A stretch of DNA of 64,000 nucleotides from Dinghuibacter silviterrae (GCF_004366355.1 NZ_SODV01000001.1:2914001-2978000), one strand, 5' to 3'; counted from the first letter of the stretch, positions 1 through 8,320 are shown. Notes: a model not told the origin generated them from the sequence alone. Numbers and translations are program-made.

Positions 1-101
1 TACCGGTTTGTCCCCGCCGGAAAATTTGTTCAACCCGGTGGGTATCAGGCTAAATAATCGCCCGAAAAGACCTTTATTGAGGAAAAAGGGAGGTTTGTTG
101 A

Positions 102-1133
102 GTGCATGCCGTGCGCCAGCCGGAAATCGGGTATTTTGCAGCACGTATGGACAAAGGGAGACTTTTGAGGCTGCAATACCTGGTGTGGGCCACTATATTT
201 TTGATCAGCTATTTTGCGATGATAACCGACGACGGCCCCCTACGGTCGGCGGGTTTTGCCATCCGGGATACCTGTTTCTATGCCCTGATCGTGTACGGCA
301 ACATCCGCTTCCTGTACCCGCGATTCTATCAAAAAAAACAATATGTGCTGTATATAGCCGGATCGGTCCTGTTGCTGGTGCTGGCCGGCGCCGGCAAGGT
401 CTATCTCTCGTTGGCCCTTCACAGCAAAGTGTATTTGACCGCCCCCCGGTGGCTGGACGCGGAAACATACTTTACGTTGATCTTTTCGGGCATATCGGTT
501 TTTGTGCTGAGCTTTGTCTTCCGGCTGGCCATTGCTTATTTTATGATCAAACAGGCCTCGGAAGAAGCGATGCTGAAGTTGCTGAGGGCGCAGGTCCAGC
601 CCCATTTCCTCTTCAATACCCTGAACAACATGTATTATGAGGCCTTCCTGGACTCGCCCCGGACGGCACTGTTGATCGAAAGGCTGTCGGAGATCATGCG
701 GTATTTTGTCGATCAGAGCAACCAGGAAACCGTACCGCTGGCCACGGAGGTACAGTTCCTGGACAATTACATCGCGCTGGAGAAAATAAGGATCAGCCCG
801 GAACCGGAGATCGGATTTGAAAGACACTATGACGCCTCCACACCGATCCCGCCGATGCTGCTGATGACTTTTGTGGAAAATATCTTTAAACACGGCATCG
901 ATAAGATCACCGGGCGCAACAAGATTACGATTTCCCTGATGCAGCAAAAAGGGTACCTTTATTTCAGCACAAAGAACACCATCAACCGGCACGTAGGACC
1001 TCAGGTGACGGGTGGCCTGGGTTTGGCCAACCTTCGCAAACGGTTGTCCATCCTGTATGGCGGCAATTTTCACATGGAGACGGCGAGTGACGGTCAGTAT
1101 TTCACGGCAACCCTAAAAGTACCACTCGCATGA
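102..1133 (+). CDS. LytS/YehU-type sensor histidine kinase
   Basis: Membrane histidine kinase of the LytS/YehU class (His_kinase family), expected to phosphorylate the LytTR regulator encoded next. The N-terminal half (about residues 20-155) holds four hydrophobic segments. The phospho-acceptor motif QPHFLFNTLNN has its histidine near residue 168, and a GHKL ATPase domain follows (ENIFKHG box around residue 265, GGLGLANLRKRL near 305). The GTG start at 102 is preceded by AAGGGAGG at 86-93, a good ribosome site. An ATG at 147 is an alternative that loses only a short extension. The stop overlaps the regulator start in an ATGA, so the two are co-translated. Bases 1-101 contain no supportable gene. 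The signal sensed is unknown. Confidence 0.93.
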   Translation: MHAVRQPEIGYFAARMDKGRLLRLQYLVWATIFLISYFAMITDDGPLRSAGFAIRDTCFYALIVYGNIRFLYPRFYQKKQYVLYIAGSVLLLVLAGAGKVYLSLALHSKVYLTAPRWLDAETYFTLIFSGISVFVLSFVFRLAIAYFMIKQASEEAMLKLLRAQVQPHFLFNTLNNMYYEAFLDSPRTALLIERLSEIMRYFVDQSNQETVPLATEVQFLDNYIALEKIRISPEPEIGFERHYDASTPIPPMLLMTFVENIFKHGIDKITGRNKITISLMQQKGYLYFSTKNTINRHVGPQVTGGLGLANLRKRLSILYGGNFHMETASDGQYFTATLKVPLA

Positions 1134-1840
1134 ACCTACGGTGCATGATCGTTGATGACGAACCCAATGCGGTCAACCTGCTGGAAGTGCTGATCGGGCA
1201 AAGCACGCCCTGGCAATTGGTGGCCAGGTGCCACAATGCGTTAGAGGCCATCGGGTTTCTAAAAAACAACAGCGTCGATCTCCTTTTCCTTGATATCAAT
1301 ATGCCTTTGCTCAGCGGGATGGAGCTGGCCGGCCTTTTGTCCGGGGACACGGCGATCGTTTTTACAACCGCCCACTCCGAACATGCCGCGGAGAGTTATT
1401 CCTTCAACACCATCGACTACCTGTTAAAACCCATCACGCTAAAGCGGTTTTTAGCCGCCACCAAAAAGGTGGAGGCGTATTTCCTGCCGCGCATGCCCGC
1501 GGGCGACAAACCGGCGGAACCGGGTCATGAATACTTCTTTGTCAAATCGGGTACCGAGCTTCGAAAGATCCTTTTGCCCGAGATCCTTTTTTTTGAAAGC
1601 CGGAAGGAATACGTGCGGGTCGTGACCCAAACCTTCGAGGTGCTGACCTACCGGCGTTTAAAAGATATTGAAGCACAACTTCCCCTGCCCTTTGTCCGTG
1701 TGCATCATTCCTATATCGTCAATGTCAGGCAACTGACTAAAATCCAGGACAACCAGATCCACATCGGTGAGGTGCAGATTCCCATCGGCGAGAAATTCAG
1801 GGACGGGCTGATGGATATGGTCCGGCGAAAGACATTCTGA
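1130..1840 (+). CDS. LytTR-family response regulator
   Basis: Two-component response regulator of 236 residues. The receiver domain (about 1-120) shows the acidic pair D9-D10, the phospho-acceptor D55 in FLDINMP, and the conserved lysine in LLKPI near residue 103. The LytTR DNA-binding domain fills about residues 135-233, with the typical FFESRKEYVRV and FVRVHHSYIVN blocks. Its ATG lies inside the stop of the upstream kinase gene (ATGA overlap), so it is the cognate partner. Its targets cannot be read from the sequence. The convergent gene downstream begins only a few bases after the stop. Confidence 0.95.
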   Translation: MNLRCMIVDDEPNAVNLLEVLIGQSTPWQLVARCHNALEAIGFLKNNSVDLLFLDINMPLLSGMELAGLLSGDTAIVFTTAHSEHAAESYSFNTIDYLLKPITLKRFLAATKKVEAYFLPRMPAGDKPAEPGHEYFFVKSGTELRKILLPEILFFESRKEYVRVVTQTFEVLTYRRLKDIEAQLPLPFVRVHHSYIVNVRQLTKIQDNQIHIGEVQIPIGEKFRDGLMDMVRRKTF

Positions 1841-1845
1841 CCCCC

Positions 1846-3597
1846 CTAGTCATTGACATACGCCCCCCCTTTGCCACCGCAGATGCCGCAGGTCTCCTCA
1901 TGGCTGATGAAGGTGTTGTGTTCTCCGACGATGTTATTAACCGTTACGGTAATATGCCCCTTGCCTTGGCACGCCGTGCATATACTCCAGTGTGTCCCGG
2001 CTTCCGGCAAACCGCTCCCAAAGCGGCGATGGAGGGTGGTCAGGTCGCTGGCGGGGGGATGCCCGGTTTTGGTGAGCACCAGCACGCGATCGGGCAGCCC
2101 TTCTACCTGGTCGACGTCGATGAGGACCCCGCCGGCATAAAAGAAATTGGTGGAGAAACCGGCGTCCACGTTTAATCCTTTGACATCATACCCATCGCCG
2201 GACTGGTGAAACTTCAGGAATTGGTACGTATCTATATTGTCTTTGGCGCTATAGTAGACGATTTCCCCCCAGCCTCTCCGGGAGGGATACATGTCGTAGA
2301 ATTCCTTGGGCTTATCGTCTTTTAGTCCGCTGAGCTGCCAGTTGTCAAGCCGGAGCTGTACGCCCCATTCGTTGTACATCTGGTCGACAGGCAGGTCATG
2401 CTGATAACGCGAAAAGGGGTCGGAAGAGATCCTGGTGAAGGAGCAGCTTCCACCCGGGCCGGATAGGGAGAGGTTGTCCCCGCTGACCTGGAAGCGCATC
2501 CGGAAAGGCTTGCCACCGGCAATGACCAGGTACATGGTGTCTCCCAGTACCTTCCAGGAAAGGAATCGAACGTTCTCCGCGGTATTTCCGCTGTCATTTC
2601 TTGAAATACCAATCCCGTTGTCAAACAGCTCGATCAGGTGGTTGTGCAAGACCGGGCCCAGCGGCGTCTCTCCGGAAGGGTACCCGGGCCGCCAGCAGCC
2701 CACCAGTTGCCGGGCGAAGGCCCGGTAGGACGCCATGGCCGTCAGGCGCCTGGTGGGCAGCATCAGGGTCTTGGCGTCAAAATCGATGCCCATACAATTT
2801 GCACTCAAACGGAAAAGCAGGGAATCACCGGAGGTCGGAAACCCCGGGCCGATGACGATGCCGGCCGTTACGTCCGTATCCCGGGTCGAAAGGTCTATCT
2901 GGTATTGGTTCAGATAGGGCCCGAATGGACCCACCGGCACCGGGTTGCCCGGGGTAGGCAGCAGACCCAGGTCGATGTTGATCCGTTTGATGCGGCTGCC
3001 GGCCGTGTTCCGGAAGTGATAACCGACATAAAGGGTATCGGTGGCCGGCTGCCCCGGAACGATGGGTTTGTCCGCGCCGCTGTCACCGAAAACCAGGCCG
3101 TCGAGCTTGAGCTTGTCCCTGGTGATCAGCCGGCGTTCATATTCCTGCGGAATGGAAGCCGACAACCGGTTGGAATTGGACAGGACGTCCCTGTTGTCCG
3201 ACACCAGCCAAAGCCTCATGGTGTCCTTGATGACGGCAAAGTGAAGCGTTCGGTCGCTGCCGAGGTTGTCCTTGGCCGTGGGTGGCGACATCACGGTGTC
3301 CTCCTCGTCATAGATAAAGTCCTTGCCGTCAAAATACCCCAGGATCATTTTTTTGGCGTGGTAAAGACGGGGATTGTCAAACGAGGTGGTGTCGTCCTTG
3401 GCCCTTATGCTAAAGGCGATGATCCCGGAATAGCTGTTTCTGTCGATCTGCTTCAGGTAAAATTCCTGGTAGATCACAAACGTCGGGAATAAAGTCAGGC
3501 CCTTCCACGTGCCGGAAAGGTCTGGAAGCGGCTGGTTGGTTTGACCCATGGACACCCATGGTGCCAGCAGGACGAGCGCGATGATCGTTGGTCTCAT
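1846..3597 (-). CDS. Secreted protein with C-terminal DnaJ-like CxxCxGxG zinc-finger motif
   Basis: Exported protein of 583 residues, of no family I recognise. The start is set at 3597 because it yields a clean signal peptide (MRPTIIALVLLAPWVSMGQ); an in-frame ATG at 3627 only adds a less signal-like extension. The mature N-terminus contains LSGTWKG, as in secreted proteins with a lipocalin-like or DUF-type beta domain, and the body looks beta-rich. The last 45 residues hold two CxxCxGxG units (C540/C543 and C570/C573), the zinc-binding repeat of DnaJ-type fingers. Such repeats are normally cytoplasmic, so their presence in an exported protein is odd. It converges with the LytTR gene and is divergent from tetR. 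Confidence 0.75.
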   Translation of the reverse strand: MRPTIIALVLLAPWVSMGQTNQPLPDLSGTWKGLTLFPTFVIYQEFYLKQIDRNSYSGIIAFSIRAKDDTTSFDNPRLYHAKKMILGYFDGKDFIYDEEDTVMSPPTAKDNLGSDRTLHFAVIKDTMRLWLVSDNRDVLSNSNRLSASIPQEYERRLITRDKLKLDGLVFGDSGADKPIVPGQPATDTLYVGYHFRNTAGSRIKRINIDLGLLPTPGNPVPVGPFGPYLNQYQIDLSTRDTDVTAGIVIGPGFPTSGDSLLFRLSANCMGIDFDAKTLMLPTRRLTAMASYRAFARQLVGCWRPGYPSGETPLGPVLHNHLIELFDNGIGISRNDSGNTAENVRFLSWKVLGDTMYLVIAGGKPFRMRFQVSGDNLSLSGPGGSCSFTRISSDPFSRYQHDLPVDQMYNEWGVQLRLDNWQLSGLKDDKPKEFYDMYPSRRGWGEIVYYSAKDNIDTYQFLKFHQSGDGYDVKGLNVDAGFSTNFFYAGGVLIDVDQVEGLPDRVLVLTKTGHPPASDLTTLHRRFGSGLPEAGTHWSICTACQGKGHITVTVNNIVGEHNTFISHEETCGICGGKGGAYVND

Positions 3598-3648
3598 GAA
3601 GGATAAGCAATGAATCAAGATAGGCAATAGCGGGGGTAAGATGTATAA

Positions 3649-3673
3649 TTTGACAAAAAAAATAATTTTGTCT
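3649..3673. promoter_or_regulatory. Candidate TetR operator overlapping the tetR promoter
   Basis: TTTGACAAAA (3649-3658) and the inverted TTTTGTC (3667-3673) form an imperfect palindrome just upstream of tetR. A TAATTTTG box at 3663-3670 matches the Bacteroidota -7 consensus TAnnTTTG, so a bound repressor would cover the promoter. The exact reverse complement TTTTGTCAAA recurs in the leader of the downstream exporter gene at 4330-4339. The regulator assignment is inferred from position. Confidence 0.55.
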
Positions 3674-3687
3674 ACCTTTACGCCCTT

Positions 3688-4296
3688 ATGACACCCACCC
3701 CGGATGAGTTAGCACAGGAGGAGATCCTCCAGGCAGCCCTGCACCTTTACCAGAAATTCGGCCCGGGCAAGGTAACCATGGATCTTGTCGCCACCGCCTC
3801 CGGCAGAAGCCGGACCTCTCTGTACTATTATTATAAGAACCGGGATGAGATCTACCAGGCGGTGATGGATAAAATTGCCGATGGAATGGCCGTCAACATG
3901 CGCCAGGCCGTAGCGGCCGCGGAGCCCCTGCCGGATAAGATCTATGCTTTTTGCTATGCGAAGATCAAAGCCTCGGAAGACTGGAAAAAGGTCCTGGGCG
4001 CCATGTGGGCCGCGATGACCGCCGAGGAGCAATCCAGGCATGGCCGGGTGATGACCGGCCTGCACCAAAAACTCATCTATCATGAAGGCCTGATCCTGAA
4101 CGAGGTGCTGACGGAAGCGGCCCGGCGGGGCGAGATACGGGCGATCAGCCCCGGCGACCAGGACATGCTGGTCTTTCTCATATCCAGTGGTATCCGCGGG
4201 CTAAGACGGGAGGTCTACGAACTGGGTGATCCACACGATCTGAAAGCGGCGCTGCGGCTGCTGACGGATATGGTCGTGCATTGGGTCAAACCCTAA
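3688..4296 (+). CDS. TetR/AcrR family transcriptional regulator
   Basis: Repressor-type regulator of 202 residues. The N-terminal TetR helix-turn-helix (about 12-58) is typical: a helix ending GPGKVTMD, then ATASGRSRTSLYYYYKNRDEIYQAV. The C-terminal half is helical and would bind an unknown ligand. It sits 54 bases upstream of an MFS exporter on the same strand, the usual arrangement for a drug- or metabolite-responsive efflux pair. Both genes carry the same ten-base motif in their leaders, which suggests autoregulation and control of the exporter. Confidence 0.93.
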   Translation: MTPTPDELAQEEILQAALHLYQKFGPGKVTMDLVATASGRSRTSLYYYYKNRDEIYQAVMDKIADGMAVNMRQAVAAAEPLPDKIYAFCYAKIKASEDWKKVLGAMWAAMTAEEQSRHGRVMTGLHQKLIYHEGLILNEVLTEAARRGEIRAISPGDQDMLVFLISSGIRGLRREVYELGDPHDLKAALRLLTDMVVHWVKP

Positions 4297-4300
4297 ATTT

Positions 4301-4339
4301 TTTTGACTCATTTTCGACGTTTTTTAAAATTTTGTCAAA
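4301..4339. promoter_or_regulatory. Candidate TetR operator in the exporter leader
   Basis: TTTTGAC at 4301-4307 and TTTTGTCAAA at 4330-4339 are inverted half-sites in the tetR-exporter gap. The second is the exact reverse complement of the ten-base motif at 3649-3658 before tetR. A short AGGAG (4345-4349) follows before the exporter ATG at 4351. Confidence 0.45.
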
Positions 4340-4350
4340 TAGCTAGGAGC

Positions 4351-5598
4351 ATGAAAAAGATCAGCGATTGGAGCGTATTCAGGGCTTTCCGGAGCCGCAA
4401 TTATCTGCTTTATTTTTTCGGGCGGGCCATCACCCAGTTTGGAACATGGATGCAGCGGACCGCCGTGGTCTGGGTCATCTACTCGATCACGCAATCCGCC
4501 TTCTGGACCGGCGTGACGTTCTTTGCGGAACAGTTCCCCGCCTTTTTGTTTTCTTTCGCCGGTGGCGTGGTCGCGGACCGGCATGACCGGATCAAGGTCA
4601 TCCGGATCACCCAGGTCGCATCGATGATCCAGGCCGTGTCCCTGGCGGTGCTCGTCTATACAGGGCATAAAGTTGTATGGGAGATCCTGACGCTGAGCGT
4701 CATCCTGGGGATCATCAACGCCTTCGACGTGCCCGCGCGACAATCCCTGGTACACCTGGTGGTGGCGGACCCATCCGATCTGCCCAATGCCGTATCCCTG
4801 ACCACCGCAACGGCCAGCCTGGCGCTGTTGCTGGGACCGGCCTTGTCCATGTTCATATTGACCGCCTGGGGCGCTTCCGCCTGCTTCCTCATCAACGCGG
4901 CCAGCTTTGGAGGGGTCATCGTCTCGCTGCTCCTGATGAAGCTACCGCCCTATCAACAGAAGAAAACGGACAAACATGTCCTGTCTGAGTTTTGGGAAGG
5001 GTTCGTCTATGTGTGGAAAACCCCGGAACTCGGACATACGATCCTGATGCTGGCTATCGTGAGCCTGCTGGTGCAGTCTTATAGCACGGTGTTGCCGGTG
5101 TTTGCAAAAGTGGTTTTTCACGGGGGCGCGTCGACGTACGGCTATATTACCAGCGGCGTCGGTGTCGGCGCCTTGCTCGGCACGGTTTTCCTGGCGTCCC
5201 GTAAACCGGACGCCCACCTGAAACGGATTCTTTTCATCAGCACCCTCGCCATGGGTATCGGCCTGGTCTGCTTTGCGTCGATAAAGAATTTTCCGGCAGC
5301 GATGTTGTTTGTGGTCCTGGCGGGGTTTGGCGGTATGACGCTGGTCACTGCCTGCAATATCCTGGTCCAGTCCGAATCCGAGCCGCACATGCGGGGCCGG
5401 GCGATCGGGATCCTGTTGATGGCTATTTTTGGACTGATGCCGCCGGGCAGCCTGCTGGTCGGCTGGGTGTCGCAACACGTGGGCGCGCCGGTCACGGTAC
5501 TGACGCAGGGGGTGATCGCCATCGTGGTGGCGTTGGCGTTTAGATGGGTCTCGTTTCCTGGCTGGCAAACCGCCTTTCGGCAAGGCCCTGGTCATTGA
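4351..5598 (+). CDS. MFS transporter, EntS-like (MFS_3) exporter
   Basis: Inner-membrane major facilitator of 415 residues, probably a proton-driven exporter of a small molecule. The N-terminal block (FRAFRSRNYLLYFFGRAITQFGTWMQ) is the hallmark of the EntS/MFS_3 group, and about 11-12 hydrophobic segments follow. The loop VVADRHDRIKV corresponds to the MFS motif A region. The start at 4351 was chosen because it follows TAGGAG and begins at the conserved region; an in-frame start at 4303 would add 16 unlikely residues. It lies downstream of tetR and probably under its control. Its last 59 bases overlap the convergent DUF1348 gene. Confidence 0.9.
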   Translation: MKKISDWSVFRAFRSRNYLLYFFGRAITQFGTWMQRTAVVWVIYSITQSAFWTGVTFFAEQFPAFLFSFAGGVVADRHDRIKVIRITQVASMIQAVSLAVLVYTGHKVVWEILTLSVILGIINAFDVPARQSLVHLVVADPSDLPNAVSLTTATASLALLLGPALSMFILTAWGASACFLINAASFGGVIVSLLLMKLPPYQQKKTDKHVLSEFWEGFVYVWKTPELGHTILMLAIVSLLVQSYSTVLPVFAKVVFHGGASTYGYITSGVGVGALLGTVFLASRKPDAHLKRILFISTLAMGIGLVCFASIKNFPAAMLFVVLAGFGGMTLVTACNILVQSESEPHMRGRAIGILLMAIFGLMPPGSLLVGWVSQHVGAPVTVLTQGVIAIVVALAFRWVSFPGWQTAFRQGPGH

Positions 5599-5938
5599 AT
5601 TGAAAAACCTGCACCCCATAACTTCTGTACCGCTGGCCCGCCGCATCGTGCCATTCCGCTTCGAACCGGACGGCCATCCGGCCTTTGAGCGCCCCCCAAA
5701 GGTCCAGTGTCACCGTATAATCCAATTGGGTTTGGAATTTGCGGGTCAGAAATTGCTTCAACGCTTGTTTGCCGTTAATGAAATCCAAGCCGTCACGCAT
5801 CTCGATAACGTCGGCATAGCCTTCGAGGATCTGATCGGGGTCGTGAGTGTTCCAGGCGGCTTCTTCAAATGCCAGCCTTTTGGCGGCAGTTTCCATGTCC
5901 CAGGGTGGTGTGGGGAATTTTGTGTGTGTTGTTTCCAT
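5540..5938 (-). CDS. DUF1348 (nuclear transport factor 2-like fold) protein
   Basis: Small cytoplasmic protein of 132 residues matching DUF1348 from end to end: PPWDMETA..., EAAWNTHDPD, GKQALKQFLTRKFQTQLDY, MAVRFEAEWHD, RSYGVQVFQF, and a terminal RRFASQETRPI. The family has the NTF2/SnoaL-like cone fold; its function is not established. The start at 5938 (METTHTKF) is preferred over in-frame starts further up because it fits the family length. The gene converges on and overlaps the exporter by 59 bases. It is divergent from the AraC gene at 6029, with 90 bases between them. Confidence 0.88.
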   Translation of the reverse strand: METTHTKFPTPPWDMETAAKRLAFEEAAWNTHDPDQILEGYADVIEMRDGLDFINGKQALKQFLTRKFQTQLDYTVTLDLWGALKGRMAVRFEAEWHDAAGQRYRSYGVQVFQFNDQGLAERRFASQETRPI

Positions 5939-6016
5939 ACCGCAAATGTCCAAATAGCGCCGCGGGCGAAACATGGACAAAAGGAGTCTTGGGATGGACA
6001 ATCAGCCCAGGTTTGA

Positions 6017-6024
6017 TAATTTTG
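6017..6024 (+). promoter_or_regulatory. -7-type box TAATTTTG four bases before araC start
   Basis: TAATTTTG exactly matches the Bacteroidota TAnnTTTG element and is separated from the ATG at 6029 by four bases, implying a nearly leaderless transcript. A TTG at 5989-5991 is the only nearby -33 candidate, and its 25-base spacing is long. Confidence 0.45.
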
Positions 6025-6028
6025 CCCA

Positions 6029-6889
6029 ATGGCATCCCTTACGTTGACCGATCCCCGGACCAAACAGGTGGCCCTGAAGGTCACTCCCTTTACAGACGAC
6101 AGCCTTTTCAACAGCCTTAAAAAATATAATTGTTTTTCCATGCTGCTCGTGTCCAAAGGGCGGGGCACCGTCCAGAGGGATGAGACCCAGTATGCATTCA
6201 ACAGCGGTTGTCTGTTGAGTTTTGCGATCTACCAGCCATTTATGGTCAAACCCGCTGATGCAGTGGAAGGGGTGCTGGTCAATTTTCACCCAAGCTTTTT
6301 CTGCCTTTTTAAACATCGGCAGGAAGTCTCTTGTAACGGCGTTCTCTTCAATAATTTGTACGACACGCCCGTGGCTGAATTGACGCCCGGCGACCTACGG
6401 TCCTTGTCCGTGATCGTCGATCAGATAAGTTCCGAAATGCAAAGAAGGCAACAGCCGGACCAGGATGTGTTGCTTTCCTATTTGAAGGTCTTCCTGATGG
6501 AGGCGTCCAGGGCGAAAATAGAGCAACGCGAGGGGGCGCAACCCGTCAAAGCACCGCTGACATTGGAGAACCTGAGAACAGCCATCGAGACGCATTATAA
6601 GACGCTGCATAGCCCCGGTGACTATGGCGACCTCCTGCACATCTCCACAAAGGCGCTGAACAAAGCCTGCAAAGCCCATTTCGATAAGACCCTGACCGAT
6701 TTGATTGCCGAAAGGCTGATCATCGAGGCGAAACGGGAGTTGTACCTGACGGCAAAGTCCGTAAAGGAAATCGCCTTCGAACTCGGCTACGAAGACGAGT
6801 TTTATTTCAGCCGCTATTTCAAGAAAAAAGTAGGCGTTTCTCCCCAGATCTTCCGGGACACCGTGGGGTTTGATAAGTTGACGGCATAA
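6029..6889 (+). CDS. AraC family transcriptional regulator
   Basis: Regulator of 286 residues. The N-terminal part (about 1-150) resembles an AraC-type cupin sensor (SFAIYQPFMVKP, GVLVNFHPSFF). The C-terminal AraC/XylS double helix-turn-helix covers about residues 185-280 and ends with the signature GYEDEFYFSRYFKKKVGVSPQ. It is divergent from the DUF1348 gene and upstream of a small secreted protein and a second AraC gene. An inverted repeat lies just beyond its stop. The effector is unknown. Confidence 0.92.
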   Translation: MASLTLTDPRTKQVALKVTPFTDDSLFNSLKKYNCFSMLLVSKGRGTVQRDETQYAFNSGCLLSFAIYQPFMVKPADAVEGVLVNFHPSFFCLFKHRQEVSCNGVLFNNLYDTPVAELTPGDLRSLSVIVDQISSEMQRRQQPDQDVLLSYLKVFLMEASRAKIEQREGAQPVKAPLTLENLRTAIETHYKTLHSPGDYGDLLHISTKALNKACKAHFDKTLTDLIAERLIIEAKRELYLTAKSVKEIAFELGYEDEFYFSRYFKKKVGVSPQIFRDTVGFDKLTA

Positions 6890-6914
6890 TTCTGTCACGG
6901 GGGCTTGCATCTTA

Positions 6915-6956
6915 CACTATTTTGTTGTTATATTATCTTGCTATGGCAAAATAGTG
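6915..6956. repeat. Perfect 10-bp inverted repeat (CACTATTTTG / CAAAATAGTG)
   Basis: CACTATTTTG at 6915-6924 and its exact reverse complement CAAAATAGTG at 6947-6956 are separated by 22 bases, in the 130-base gap between the AraC gene and the small secreted protein gene. It could be a pair of regulator sites two helical turns apart, or a transcript hairpin ending the AraC message. No T-run follows, so a standard terminator is unlikely. Confidence 0.6.
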
Positions 6957-7019
6957 CCAATGGCGGCGTCCTATTTACCCGGTCCATTTTTTTCTTAACT
7001 AACTAAAACGATTTTGCAC

Positions 7020-7433
7020 ATGAAAAACTCAATTCGATTCATCTTTGGATTACTGTTATTGATCCCGATAGGTTTTGCCTCTTCTGCTACCGGTGCCCCC
7101 CACAAAGGCCAGAAGCCGGATACGTATCAATATGGATTTGGTTATACCGTTGTCGTAGACCCCAGCAACCCCAATGTCTATGACGAGACCTTGTATTGTT
7201 TGCAACTGGATGTCACCAACTTTACCTGGACGGTGGTAGACTGTCCCGCCGCGATCGCTATTACCTGTACCTATGGCCCCAAGATCGGTACCTTTACCTT
7301 TCCCGCGGGGTGGTCCTCCGTCCCCATTGGTAATTCGACCACCATTCCCGGCACGGAATACACGATTTCAACCAACCCTACGACGCTCAACGGGCTGTCG
7401 GTGTACCAGGAGGCGTTTGAAATAACGTTGTAA
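7020..7433 (+). CDS. Small secreted protein of unknown function
   Basis: Predicted exported protein of 137 residues. A signal peptide (MKNSIRFIFGLLLLIPIGFA) ends around residue 25, and the mature part is short, beta-prone and rich in threonine, proline and glycine. It has three cysteines (in LYCLQLD, VDCPAA and ITCTYG), so a disulfide is possible. The ATG at 7020 is chosen; an in-frame TTG at 7014 only adds two residues. It lies between two AraC regulator genes, one of which may control it. I recognise no family. Confidence 0.7.
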   Translation: MKNSIRFIFGLLLLIPIGFASSATGAPHKGQKPDTYQYGFGYTVVVDPSNPNVYDETLYCLQLDVTNFTWTVVDCPAAIAITCTYGPKIGTFTFPAGWSSVPIGNSTTIPGTEYTISTNPTTLNGLSVYQEAFEITL

Positions 7434-7459
7434 CGCGCGCAATGAATCACCGGACCGGG

Positions 7460-7467
7460 TAAATTTG
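7460..7467 (+). promoter_or_regulatory. -7-type box TAAATTTG four bases before second araC
   Basis: TAAATTTG matches TAnnTTTG exactly and ends four bases before the ATG at 7472, the same geometry as for the AraC gene at 6029. No clear -33 TTTG is seen at the standard distance. Confidence 0.45.
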
Positions 7468-7471
7468 TTAC

Positions 7472-8281
7472 ATGTTAAAGGACCTGTTTCATATTGCCTT
7501 TTTTGAAGAAGGTACGCCGGACAATAGCCATGCCCTTTATCACCAGGTGTATGTTTTTACCAGGGGCCGCGGTATCGTCGTGATCGGTCAGGACACCTGC
7601 ACGGTTCAAAAGAATGACGTGCTGGTCTTGTCAAAGGGCCAAACCCACCGGTTTGGGGACAATACGCTTTCCGGGTACCTGGTGCAATTCAATGACGCCT
7701 TTTGGAAGCAAACCCCTGCCAGTGCCAATAATTGCAAGGCGGTATTGTTTGACGTGGGCGTTGTACAACACCGCATCACCGTCGCGGCCCCTGACGTGAA
7801 AAGCCTCACCGCTATTGTTGACCTGGCCCTCGCCGAATACGCCAGCCCCGACTATTCCAACAAACCGGATGCGCTGGCGGCCTTCTTAAAAATCATCGTC
7901 ATAAAAATCGCCAACATCCATACCCTCCTGCAGGAAGACATCGGGAGCTTTGATAACAAACTGTACCAGGATTTTGTTTCGCTGGTCAACCGCGAAGCGG
8001 CGACCTGTCACGACGTGGCGTCGTATGCGCAAAAGCTGGGCGTTTCCGCCAGGAAATTATCGGTCACCTGCTATGGGCATGGGCGAGGGGCCAAGGAAAT
8101 GATCAACGACCGGTTGATGTCGGAAGCCAAACGATCGCTTCAATTTACCTCGAAGCCGGTGAAAGAAATTGCGTTGGACCTAAGCTTCTCTACGCCCTAC
8201 CAGTTTAGTCATTTTTTTAAAAAGCGCGCCGCGCTGTCTCCCGAACATTACCGGAAGCAATTTGTAAAAATTGGTATCTGA
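7472..8281 (+). CDS. AraC family transcriptional regulator with cupin sensor
   Basis: Regulator of 269 residues. The N-terminus is a cupin-like AraC sensor (YHQVYVFTRGRGIVVI, NDVLVLSKGQTHRF). The C-terminal AraC domain spans about residues 170-265, with LGVSARKLSV and the signature FSTPYQFSHFFKKRAALSPEHYRKQF. It follows the small secreted protein gene by 38 bases and has its own -7-type box. It may be a paralogue of the AraC gene at 6029, but their sensor domains differ clearly. Confidence 0.92.
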   Translation: MLKDLFHIAFFEEGTPDNSHALYHQVYVFTRGRGIVVIGQDTCTVQKNDVLVLSKGQTHRFGDNTLSGYLVQFNDAFWKQTPASANNCKAVLFDVGVVQHRITVAAPDVKSLTAIVDLALAEYASPDYSNKPDALAAFLKIIVIKIANIHTLLQEDIGSFDNKLYQDFVSLVNREAATCHDVASYAQKLGVSARKLSVTCYGHGRGAKEMINDRLMSEAKRSLQFTSKPVKEIALDLSFSTPYQFSHFFKKRAALSPEHYRKQFVKIGI

Positions 8282-8320
8282 AGGACCTAATCTGGCATTT
8301 TCCTGCCGGCCTGCCTGCCC

